From: Gibbula magus
Lineage: Eukaryota; Mollusca; Gastropoda; Trochida; Trochidae
Reading direction: 5' to 3'
Assembly: GCA_936450465.1 (NCBI GenBank)
Contig: OW388291.1
Coordinates: forward strand, 79,931,436 to 79,995,435
DNA: 64,000 bases
Made by a program: the position numbers and the translations under genes. Within the stretch, counting starts at the first letter, position 1, and every line of letters begins with the position of its first letter. Positions 24,501 through 33,739 of this stretch are shown one piece after another. The notes beneath the pieces were generated by a model. It searched no databases and was not told where the DNA came from. It was given only the letters and a program-made list of their open reading frames with translations.

Positions 24501-27500
24501 TATACTGCACAATTATAATACAATGATTTTATTATCATATTTCTAGACAGTTATTAAAATTTCTAATGTGCATGACGGACACTGTTAATGGAAATGTACC
24601 TTAGGCTACAAGGCTATGTGGCTACACGGCCTATCTGAATCTGACAACTGAGAAACAATGGTATTAATAAAATATACAAGAATAAAAAGTCAATCGAGTC
24701 AGAAAAGAACAAATCTAACATCAGTGATTGAATATAGAAAAATTATCAAAATCTCGATATTACTCAATCCGTACAGAGGTACAAATACCCAATCTATCGA
24801 AAACTTGCACTGCAAATTACAGAGTTATTGCCCTTGGTCAATATTTCGACATACGTCTTTTAAACTACTAAAAAATTCAAGGAATACGACAAAACATCCC
24901 ATAAATACAGATTAAAAAGTTTAAGCAAATTGGGGTAAAATTATAATTCTTCTTAATGTCAAAGTATCCCTTTCATTCGCTCAGTATAGCAAAAGTTTGT
25001 GAGTGGGAATGGAGGCGAAGAACTCACCGAGATGCCGCTCTGAGCGCTTAAAATAACTAATTGTATTTATCATCAAAATCTGTGTTCCACAGGAGATAGC
25101 GCTTGTGTGAGATCAAGCGATACCTCCTAGGAGATATCGTTTTGGCAGTAGATTTTGAACAATACATGACATTACAATGCTTTTACATCATCGAGTAATG
25201 ACATCACAATGCTATGACGTCATAAACATGATGACGTCACAATGCTATGACATCACCAAATTGGAAGTCAAATGGCAGAGCTGTCATTAGCCCAGAGATG
25301 TACACTAATGTCATTGAAACGTAATAAGAATGATTTTGGATGGACTCGTTGCAAGCCTTGGATATGTGTTACTTTTATCAACTCGTGTTGATATAGTTGA
25401 TATCAGAAGACAATTGTGTGAGATTCTCTATATATTTTACGTGTGTAAATGTAACATATGGGGTTGGGATTAAGAGAGCATGACCCTGTGTTCAAATGGG
25501 TGTCGAGTTTGAATTTTTGGGACATTGAACTTAGAAGATACAAAATTTGTTCGCACATAGGGAAAACTGGTCATTCATCTCTGTTGCGCAACATATTTGC
25601 GCTAAACTTCACCTGTGCCTCACCTCACCTCACCTCACATTAGGGGTGACTATTGACCCACAAAGACTATTGCGATAGTCTATCGTGACTAACTATTGTG
25701 ATAGCGATAGTCTATTGTGACCTACTATTGCAATAACTATTGCGATAGTTTGTCAATTAGCAAAAATAAACAAATTTTAGAATAAACAGTGTTTTTTTTA
25801 TTTTACTTTGACCTTTCTTCTTCCAAAGTGACAGAATTTAGTGCAAAGACAACAAGAATGATAACTCTCGATCTTCCTGTTGTTATTTTTAGCTGTCCGT
25901 GATCGTTTTGGAGTGTTCCAGCATTTTTATACCCCCGCTACAAAGTAGTCGGGGGTATATAGCGCTCAGCGCGTCCGTCCGTCCGTCCGTCCGTCCGTCC
26001 GTCCGGAACACTTTTGGTTCCGCTCATAACTCAAATACTACTTGTTCAATTGTTATGAAACTTTATACATGTACACTTTATGGTCCCTAGATGTGCCTTT
26101 TCTATGTTTCCCTCAGATTCCATGATTATTTTTTCAGATTTTCCACTTTTAAGCGTCTTTGTGTGTGCGTCTATGGTCACACTTTTGGTTCCGCTCATAA
26201 CTCAAATACTACTTGTTCAATTGTTATGAAACTTTATACATGTACACTTTATGGTCCCTAGATGTGCCTTTTCTATGTTTCACTCAGATTCCATGATTAT
26301 TTTTTCAGATTTTCCACTTTTAAGCGTCTTTGTGTGCGCGTCTATGCTTACACTTTTGGTTCCGCTCATAACTCAAATACTACTTGTTCAATTGTTATGA
26401 AACTTTATGTATGTACACTTTATGGTCCCCACATGTGCCTTTTGTATGTTTCGTACTCTAATTTGCATAATTTATGCAAATTTTCTCCGTTTTTCGACTT
26501 TGCCATTCAGTTTTTGTTCCACTCATAACTCAAATACTAATTGTTCAAATGTCTTGTAACTTGATACATATAATCATCACGATGTGTACATCTGCCTTTT
26601 GTATGTTTCATACCCTCATTTGCATAATTTATGCAAATATTCTCCGTTTTCGACTTAACCATTCACACTTTTTGTTCCACTCATAACTCTGAAAGCAGTT
26701 GTCCAAATGTTAAGAAACTTGATATATACAATCACCATGATGTGTACATCTGCCTTTTGTATGTTTCATACCCTCATTTGCATAATTTATGCAAATATTC
26801 TCCGTTTTCGACTTAACCATTCACACTATTTGTTCCACTCATAACTCTGAAAGCAGTTGTCCAAATGTTAAGAAACTTGATATGTACAATCACCATGATG
26901 TGTACATCTGCCTTTTGTATGTTTCATACCCTCATTTGCATAATTTATGCAAATTTTCTCCGTTTTTCATCCTCGCCATTCACACTTTTTGTTCCACTCA
27001 TAACTCAGACACTAATTGTTCAAATGTTACGAAACCACTGATGTGTACATCTGTCATTTTTATATTTCATACCCTCATTTGCATATTTGTATGTTTCATA
27101 CCCTCATTTGCATATTTAATGACATTTTTCAAATGTTTCGACTTTTACTTCTAAAACATGGTTACAAGTGTAATACTTACTCTGCTTTAATAATACTTAT
27201 ATATAATGGTCTGTTCATACAAAAGTTTAAACATTGATGCCCTTTTGCTATTTTCAAACATTTCTTTTTTACCAATGTTAAAAGCGGGGGTATCATGAGT
27301 GAGCTGTGCTCACTAATTCTCTTGTTCGATTCTAAAAAACGCATTTGTGATCAAATTTACTGTGAGGTTCAAGTAAACAACTGGATTGAATAAAATGTTG
27401 AAACTGTCGATAGTTAGCCATGCTATCGATGCTTTTGATCATCTTTAAAGTTATTATCAATAAAGTACTATTGACACAGTAACTATTGCGATAAATCGAT

Positions 27501-29613
27501 CGTTCAATCTATTGTTACACCCCTACCTCACATCACATTACCTCACATCACCCACATCACATCACCTGCATTATTGACTGAAATGATTCTATATTCCCTT
27601 TGCAGGTGGGACACGTGATCAACTTCGACTTCCCTCACTTCATATCGGACTACATCCATCGAGCTGGCCGTGTGGGTAGGGTCGGGTCTCACGGGGCAGG
27701 GAAGGTGTCAAGCTTTGTTGTACAGAAGTGGGATGTTGACCTTCTTTGGCAGATTGAGGTACAAATTAGATCAGATCGAATGAACACTGCTGATGAGTAA
27801 TTGGGACAAAGTTTTATTTGAGGCAATGATATACTATCTAACTTTAAAGGTACATCCATTGTGTTGTTGGGGGTCAAATATGCCAAACGTTATAAGTGGT
27901 CTTACTTTATCGAGAAGTACCAACTGTTACCGAAAACTACCATTTTGAGGATACTCGACTTAGTATATTGACGATATGAAGGTAAAAGTATCGATTTTAA
28001 TTGGAAACTAGTAATTATGATATATTTGGCGATTGGGGATGAATATGCAAACTATGCAAAAACTTTGTACTGTAAACAGCACATATGGTGTGTTAGAGCG
28101 TATTTAAGCCAAATACAATTTTATGAAACACAATGGATGCACCTTTTAACAATGAACAAATGTGAGAACACCTCTGGGAAAATATACTCCACTTTCGTCA
28201 AACTTTACACACATTAATGAATAATGTTATTGTGCCTTTTGCTATATGAAGTTTCTTTGACCAAAGCTGGGTCTACTGGTATTTTTAAAATCAATTGTGA
28301 CTGAATATTGGAAAAAATTATAAAAAATATAGGTAAATAAATCTCCTGCTATGTTTAGTTAGAACTTCAGTGAAACAGAAAATCATAATATGTGATAACC
28401 GTAGACACTAAGTTTATCACTTAAAGGGGCAGTAGCACGTTTTTTCGCTCAAATAAGTCGATGAAATGTATTTGAAAAATAAGTTCACGAATAGTAAAAC
28501 AGACTTCTCTCTTCGGAAAATGGACTTAAATATTAGTGTACATGGATCAGTAAAGCCATGGGAATCGTTTTTTGTAATACAAAATAATAAATTGTGTTCA
28601 CAATAAAATGGCCGCCATACAATTTGTGCTTTACACGCAACCGGCCTCTATCTCCAAAACCGTTCAATATTTTTTCACCAAACCTAGTATATGCTTAGAC
28701 CTAGTGATAGAGTGGTGCCTTTTGCTACTTTGGTTATTCTGAATTTTTTATTTTTAGCTCATCAGGCCTGATTTTCATCTTCTTCTCCAGTTCCAAAAGG
28801 TCTAGAGAGCTGAAAAGTTGTGTGCAGACTCCTTGGTCAATGGAGATTCTAAATTGTAGATTTTGTGACCCTGTGACCCCAATCTAGGTCACGGGTCATG
28901 ATCCAAAAACCTATTTTCATCTTTATCTCAAGTATGTACAGCTAAAGAAAGGTGAAATGTTGTGTAGAGACTCTTTGGTCAAAGGTGATTCTTAATTGTA
29001 GGATTGGTGACCCTGTGACTCCAAATACGGGTCACAGGGGTCATGATCTAAAAACCTATTTTTTGCTTGTTAACAATGTATTACTTGAGATAACTTAGAT
29101 ATTCAACCTAAGATAATAAATCAATGACATTCTGATGAGCTACAGAGCCCATGGCTCTATGTTTACTGGTTTCCATGGCAACAATTTGAACTTTTGGGCT
29201 TTCGACCTCTTTCTCCAAAACCGTTCAATATTTTTTCACCAAACTTTGTATTTGCTTAGACCTAGTGATAGAGTGGTGCCTTTTGCTACTTTGCCTATTC
29301 TGAATTTTTTATTTCTCGTTATTATTGCAGTATTAAACTAGTGCTTAGCATAAGTGAAAAATAAGGGTAATATGACTAGATTGGATTGAAAGTTGGAGGG
29401 GGGGACATCACAGTGCATCACATGCACATATTTCTAGTTATTAAGTGGAGTTCCTTTACGTCTGAGAGTACTGTCTTCACGACTGCCTCTACGTGACTGT
29501 CTATATTTCAGACTGCTGCCCGTAGACATGAAGCCCTCCACAACGTGAACGCCAACATCAAGCGGAAGATCGACAGTATCGTGGCCCACAAGTTTCCTCA
29601 GGCTCAGCTCTAG
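15599..29613 (+). CDS. DDX28: DDX28-like mitochondrial DEAD-box RNA helicase, 14 exons, about 532 aa
   Basis: ATP-dependent RNA helicase; in mammals DDX28 acts in mitochondrial large-ribosome assembly. Exons: 15599-15661, 15902-16177, 16513-16620, 16986-17043, 17749-17891, 18823-18894, 19099-19180, 19942-20048, 20201-20293, 22952-23048, 23258-23409, 23695-23787, 27606-27758, 29512-29613; all phases agree. Motifs in order: Q motif FTQPTPIQ, I AAETGSGKT, Ia TPSRELADQ, Ib STPG, II LDEAD, III SAT, IV IFCNKSST, V TDIASRGLD, VI HRAGRVGRVG. DDX28-specific similarity includes LASHGWK, VCAAETGSGKT, LMPHVPQTFMRLK, and WDV ahead of TAARRHEAL at the end. Exon 1 supplies a basic, hydrophobic 21-residue start that fits a mitochondrial presequence; ATG 15599 is the weakest boundary, since exon 2 also opens with ATG. 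Length matches the human protein (540 aa), whose gene has no introns in its coding region. The introns carry many transposons. Confidence 0.93.
17044..17748. other. DDX28 intron 4, no feature seen
   Basis: AT-rich intron interrupting the Walker A codons (GSGKT is split after the first base of the Gly codon). I see only an A-run near 17240. Confidence 0.5.
18344..18731. mobile_element. Mutator-type MITE with 9-bp target duplication
   Basis: Inverted arms of about 100 bp start CATCCTCGGTTACCCATGG and end inwards near CTGTACTCAAATTAC. The element, 388 bp long, is flanked by the identical 9-mer ACTTCTGCC at 18335-18343 and 18732-18740. Long terminal inverted repeats plus a 9-bp duplication are the signature of the MULE superfamily. 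There is no coding capacity. It lies in DDX28 intron 5. Confidence 0.88.
20381..22779. mobile_element. TA-flanked inverted-repeat transposon in DDX28 intron 9
   Basis: The ends are inverted copies of CCGTATATTACCGGGTATAA, flanked by TA on both sides. Just inside each end are TATAAGTCGACCCC repeats (20400-20490 and 22700-22730). The TA duplication and GTATAAGTCGACCCC-type ends suggest the Tc1/mariner-pogo superfamily. No transposase is recognisable; the centre is taken up by a tandem-repeat element (21165-22505), so this is a nested, non-autonomous unit. Confidence 0.75.
21165..22505. mobile_element. Tandem-repeat element (148-bp unit, about 7 copies), possibly Helentron-derived
   Basis: The left end is AGCTCATCAGGCCTGA, followed by a (CCGT)n tract at about 21218-21270. 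Then come about seven copies of a 148-bp unit with CTTCTTCTCCAGTTCCAAAA, CCTTGGCCAATGGGGA and a GACCCCAAATGGGGTCAC palindrome. The right end is GATGAGCTACAGAGCCCATGGCTCT, in two parts, with a terminal hairpin AGAGCC-CATG-GGCTCT type. A microsatellite next to tandem core repeats with a 3' hairpin is the layout of Helitron/Helentron-derived non-autonomous elements known in molluscs; that assignment is inferred. Confidence 0.7.
23965..24078 (+). mobile_element. Degenerate SINE 3' part
   Basis: GCAGGTTTCAC..CAATG.ATAGCC followed by GATATATGTGAAATA and AACCTCACCTCAC parallels the body and tail of the complete SINE at 12587-12885, with many substitutions and the GCGGCG block lost. It lies in DDX28 intron 12. 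Confidence 0.5.
24079..25617. mobile_element. Large foldback element, right arm carrying an insertion
   Basis: The left arm, about 24079-24386 (from CACAGGTGAAGTTTAGC to TCCCACTCACAAAC), is inverted at about 24995-25617. The right arm is interrupted at roughly 25067-25428 by another repeat containing CAGGAGATAGCGC and CCTAGGAGATATCG, related to the segment at 34740-34815. The centre, about 600 bp, is AT-rich and non-coding. Both outer ends border CCTCACCTCACC simple repeats. No target duplication could be fixed. Confidence 0.7.
25929..27325. mobile_element. Tandem-repeat element with ATACCCCCGCT ends, possibly Helentron-derived
   Basis: The left end ATACCCCCGCT is inverted at 27283-27293 (AGCGGGGGTAT). 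A (CCGT)n tract occupies about 25975-26003. It is followed by about seven units of 155-175 bp, each with TTCC(G/A)CTCATAACTCAAATACTA and TGTATGTTTCATACCCTCATTTGCAT-like segments. The right end has a hairpin GTGAGC-TGT-GCTCAC followed by TAATTCTCTTG. The overall plan matches the element at 21165-22505, though the sequences differ. It lies in DDX28 intron 12. Confidence 0.7.
28423..28575 (+). repeat. Dispersed repeat (GGGGCAGTAGCACGTTTTTT family)
   Basis: The sequence from AAGGGGCAGTAGCACG through AATGTATTTGAAAAATAA to CCATGGGAATC recurs at 44425-44580. Both copies lie outside exons; no ends or coding are identified. Confidence 0.7.
28653..29318. repeat. Small copy of the AGCTCATCAGGCCTGA element inside a 105-bp direct repeat
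   Basis: A short relative of the 21165-22505 element (about 28755-29160, roughly two units) is flanked by two copies of a 105-bp sequence (28653-28755 and 29213-29318). That sequence contains AAAACCGTTCAATATTTTTT and AGACCTAGTGATAGAGTGG. It lies in the last DDX28 intron. The direct repeats are much longer than any normal target duplication. Confidence 0.65.
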
Positions 29614-29710
29614 CAGTGTGTCATGGATGAACTTGCAGAGAAGAAAATTCATATTGAAGACAATATGTTACTTGCCTGAATGCATAGTTGTCATTGTTCA
29701 GGCTGACAAT

Positions 29711-29785
29711 TTCGTGGTGTAATGGTTTAGGTGTACTTGGCCAGAACCCAGCACGTCATAGGTTCGACTCCATGCTTCAACAAAA
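29711..29785 (+). repeat. tRNA-like sequence
   Basis: It has an A-box-like TGGTGTAATGGTTTAGG and a B box GGTTCGACTCC at tRNA spacing, just after the DDX28 stop codon. The acceptor stem does not pair, so it is a degenerate tRNA or SINE head rather than a working gene. Confidence 0.4.
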
Positions 29786-30550
29786 ACATTTGTGAATTTG
29801 ATTGGTGTTGATTCTTGCTATTTTATGAAGCATATTCTCTTACATTTGAGAAATATAAATGTAAAAAGACATTAGTTTATAACAAGAAATATCCAGTCAA
29901 GTGTTCATAGCCATACCGGGTGTTAATGAACACCTCTGCCCATACATAACAGTCATCAATGTGAGTTAGTATGAATGTTGAATACCCGAATAAAACAAAG
30001 GAGCCAGTATGTTAGGCCACTTAATAGGTCTGGTTGCCTGACAGGAGTAGGTTATCTGCTGGTGTATACGTAGTTTTGAAGATGATACAAGCTTCTGTTT
30101 AAAATCATGAAAAGGCCATACGTTTACTAAGGGATACAGCTTTGTTCGCAAAATGCATTCATTTATTAGTATTTTGAATTACTTTGAATTTGTTATATTA
30201 TTGCTATGACTTTGTTAGGGGACATATATACTATACAGAAGAGATGCATGTACATACAGTGATTTTGAGTTGCAATATATTGATTGAAAAATGTGACTTA
30301 GATTATATTTTCATGTTTATGAAATAAAAATCAAACTAAATGTTAATCTTATTATTTCTAAGAATAAGACAAGATATCTGTCCTCACCCGAGTTTCAGGG
30401 ATTAGACTCGAATCTTCAGTTTCCTTGACTCAAAACAAGACAAAAAGTTGATTGTATTCAATGCCTATAGCCCATTTATAGTTTACAGAGTTATACATAG
30501 GTATATTAACAACAAGTGAAAGTCTGATAGAGGTGTTTGATTTGCCTGGA
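29786..30550. other. Region after DDX28, no gene recognised
   Basis: AT-rich. AATAAA-type polyadenylation signals occur near 29990 (GAATAAAAC) and 30322 (GAAATAAAAATC) and could serve DDX28 or the decayed LINE downstream. Confidence 0.4.
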
Positions 30551-30554
30551 GAAC

Positions 30555-31220
30555 ATTTTATAGAAGAAAAAACCCCACTTTTGACAATGATGACTTAAAC
30601 CAAATGTTAACTCAACCAGTCTGGTTAAACCATTTATTTAAATCGTCATATATGATACAAAAATGTTTTGATTATGGTATACACTGCATCAGAGATATTT
30701 ATAATGAAAATGGCTTCCTTAGCTTTGAAAATCTTAAACAGATTAAAACTTTTTAGATTATCAGCATTTATTGAATGTCATCCCAAAGATCTGGAGACAA
30801 AACTTGAGGAACCAGAACTAGTGGCTTGAACAGCATACCCATTAATCATGTTCATAAAGATAGGATCTCTAAATGGTAAAAACAATATGACTCTTTAAGA
30901 TACCGCAATACCGTCTTTCAACAGCATATGTATTCTGGAAGGATGTATTTGGATATTGCAAGAAATGTACAAATGATTTAAAGCTATTAGAATTTCAATA
31001 CAAATGTACGGTAAATCCTTGAATAATGGCCCAGTTTAATTTTAACCAAAAGATTCATTTTTGTTTCAAGTATAGAAAAACATGCTCTTTATTCTGAGGC
31101 ATTTCTTTTAAAAGAAACTTGCAGAAATGAAAAGATTGCAACCTGAAAAAATAACAGGTCAGATAATCTCGTTATGAAATGGAATCATTTACTGTCATAC
31201 TTGGAATTGATTGAAGCGCC
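30555..31220 (+). mobile_element. Decayed L1/Tx1-like ORF2 C-terminal fragment
   Basis: A broken plus-strand frame reads YGIHCIRDIYNENGFLSFEN, preceded by TQPVWLNHLF. This arrangement resembles the region after the reverse transcriptase in L1/Tx1-type ORF2 proteins (GI-x-x-(I/V)-x-D(L/I)Y-x-x-NG-x-x-x-SFE). Stops and frameshifts follow. The clade is an inference from this short match. Confidence 0.5.
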
Positions 31221-31694
31221 CATAAAATACTATATCCTTGCTGTACCTCAATTGTACATGTAGTCACAAACTAGTTATTTACCTTATCAAGCTTATCCTC
31301 CAGGTGGAACACACCGGTGATATGTATATTGTCTTCCATTGCATATGAAATGTATTTGGGATTCTGAAATGAAATATTCTGAACTAGATGGTCCATGACC
31401 GCGGTAGTCATGGAGTTCAATTACTGATTGAGCTACAGATGAAAAGTGGACGAGAAAACATGCAAGCACCTAATGCACTATTTTTTAAATAAAAAAGTAG
31501 TAGTGTAACACGCGGTTACAATAGCCTACATTGTTAAAGCATACATTATATGTTGAATATGAAAATAACATTTTTCGTAACATATTGTGCAGTGTAAAAG
31601 TACATAAGCTTCGTTCTCAACAACATCTTACCAAACCATAAACTTTGAGTGGAAAACCTAATAGAAACCCCCTGCGTATCGATGTCAATTACAG

Positions 31695-31749
31695 TGACGT
31701 CACAATGCGACGGATGACACTTCGGCACGTGATTGTATCTATGACGTCA
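31695..31749. promoter_or_regulatory. Two perfect CRE sites upstream of the CBM20 gene
   Basis: The palindrome TGACGTCA is present at 31695-31702 and 31742-31749, 47 bp apart, ending 56 bp before the chosen ATG. Paired CREs close to a start are typical promoter sites for CREB/ATF factors. No TATA box is evident. Confidence 0.6.
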
Positions 31750-31805
31750 CAGAAAAAATCTTGGTAACAATCATTGTGTCGACGAAACCTTTGCGGCTAG
31801 TCATT

Positions 31806-33739
31806 ATGTCAATAACCTCTGCAGAAGTCAACAACTCTAACTCTTCCATGGATCTCAAAGTTTCTTTCCGGTTATTCCACCTACCTAGGAACATCAAGGA
31901 GTTCTTAAAGAACCAGCAACAGGAGGGGAATATGGTTTACGTTTGTCTTCTCGGTTCCATCGCTGAGCTCGGAGAATGGAACTTAAGGAACAAGCTAAGA
32001 GCAAACCCCTCGGCGTCAGATTCCAACGTCTGGGAGGTTAGCGTCCAGATCCCTGCACGTGAAGCGTTTTACATGGCATGGCTCGTTGTAGCTGGAAGCG
32101 AGGTCGTTAGTTGGGATCCATCTGAGGATCGTAAGTAAGTTAAGATAAGATAAGATAATTCTTTATTATCCCGAGGGAAATTTACATTACATCTTATACA
32201 GTCTCCAGTATATAAAAAACAACATACAACCACCATATAAACAATATTATAAACATTATATACACTTGTGTAAATTGATCATTAAAAATTCATTCCAAAA
32301 ATGTTCCATTAAAGGCATAAATGCTATTCAGAACAAATGATTGACGAAACCTGTTACCGGTGTCTCCAAAACAGTTTCATGAATCAATTGTATTTTGAAG
32401 ACACGAGGTTCCCCATGTTTGAAACTTTATGAATGTTCATTTATAAAACTGATATGAAAACTAAGTTATAAAGTCGTATTGAACTTCAACAGTGCGTAAA
32501 CGATAAAATATGTGGTTTGAATACGCAGGCCTACACTTCATTTGTTTTATATATGTTCATTTTCAGCGTGCGACTCTCCTACCATGATACAACCGTACAA
32601 GTGTCCTGGGGTAGAGATCCCACCTACTTGCTCTCTCGGTCATGTACACTGAGCCTTGAGACCGAGTACTTCTGTGCAGAGGGACAAGCCCTGGCAGTTG
32701 TCGGATCTGATCCATGTCTTGGATCCTGGGATCCACAATATGGTGTCATTGCAGGGGAAGTTCCCAGAGGATCAGGGCATTGGCAGGTAATATTAATTTA
32801 TTATTTCAAATTATAAATTGACAATATTTTGTCAGTTAGTTTACTTCATGAAATGATATGTTAACATGAAGATTAATTCATTCTTGTCGTGTTGCAGGCC
32901 ACTCTTCAAGTTGCTGTTGGTCGTCAGTATGAATGGAAGTGGGTAGTTGTAGACTTTAACACGAAGCTGGCCAAGAGATGGGAAGAAAGTCGGAACCGAT
33001 ACATCAGTACCAACTGCGAACGTGTGGAACTCTCAGCCCCGTGGAACAATCCTTCCTCCATCCTCTGGCACACTCCTGCAGTCTTCCAAGAAAACATCGA
33101 CATGCGCAAAGTCTCAAAGTTTTATGACTGTGTAGAAAATGGTGACAGTCTGATTACTAAGGAGATGAGGGAAGTGACCTCCTCATGGAAACTGTGCCAG
33201 GAGACCGAGGAGAAGCCATTTGTTGGTGGGTGAAATAAATTATAATTATGTGAATAAAAAGGTCTTCTGAAATTATAACGATATACTTCATTAATGCCTT
33301 ACTATTTCCACGTATATATATATTACTTGTTTTCATATTCAAAATGTTTAATGAAATAATATTCGAGGTTGTTATAAGTTTTCAAAATGATTGAGGTCAT
33401 TCATGAAGGAACTCCCATTAGGTTAAGCAAAAATAAGTCATAAATCCAAAAAGGTTTGCGAACACAGTATTCGGGTGTCGAGGCTGGGTCTATATGATAT
33501 AGGATAATAATGGTATTACCTTGAGTCTGTTGTTATTTTTTGTGTGAAAACGTTTTATTTTTATTTTGAGTTAAATGTCTCCCATCTTTTTTGCAGTAAC
33601 AGAGACTGAGAGAAGACAAGCACTTGAGGTTGAAGCCAGGAAATTGAGAGAACGCCGATCTTTCATTAGAAAGTTGGGTCGTGCTGTCTCTACTGTTACT
33701 GGCTTGGTCAGAGATGTTAGGATTGTTATGTCTTTGTAA
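31806..33739 (+). CDS. Protein with two CBM20-type starch/glycogen-binding domains, 4 exons, about 339 aa
   Basis: Exons: 31806-32134, 32567-32786, 32898-33225, 33597-33739; phases agree. The first domain (residues about 15-120) has VYVCLLGSIAELGEWN and later VVAGSEVVSWDPSEDR. The second (about 125-225) has ALAVVGSDPCLGSWDPQYG and YEWKWVVVD. Both follow the CBM20 pattern of a G-x-x-x-x-LG-x-W strand and a later Trp-containing strand, known to bind starch or glycogen. A basic helical tail follows (RRQALEVEARKLRERRSF). There is no signal peptide, membrane segment or catalytic domain, so a cytoplasmic carbohydrate-binding or adaptor role is inferred. ATG 31806 was chosen because paired CREs lie just upstream; ATG 31848 is possible. 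At exon 1 only the second GTAAGT of a doubled donor keeps the frame. I do not recognise a named orthologue. Confidence 0.8.
32135..32215 (-). mobile_element. LINE 3' tail next to a splice donor
   Basis: AGATAAGATAAGATAATTCTT then TTATTATCCCGAGGGAAATT is the reverse complement of the 3' end seen in RTE/Rex-type LINEs (a GGGATAAATAAAG-like end with a TTATC tandem tail). It starts within a few bases of the exon 1 donor of the CBM20 gene. Confidence 0.5.

Noticed and set aside
26262..27154. Series of overlapping plus-strand open frames with repeated peptides
   Set aside because: Produced by the tandem units of the 25929-27325 element, without codon-like conservation.
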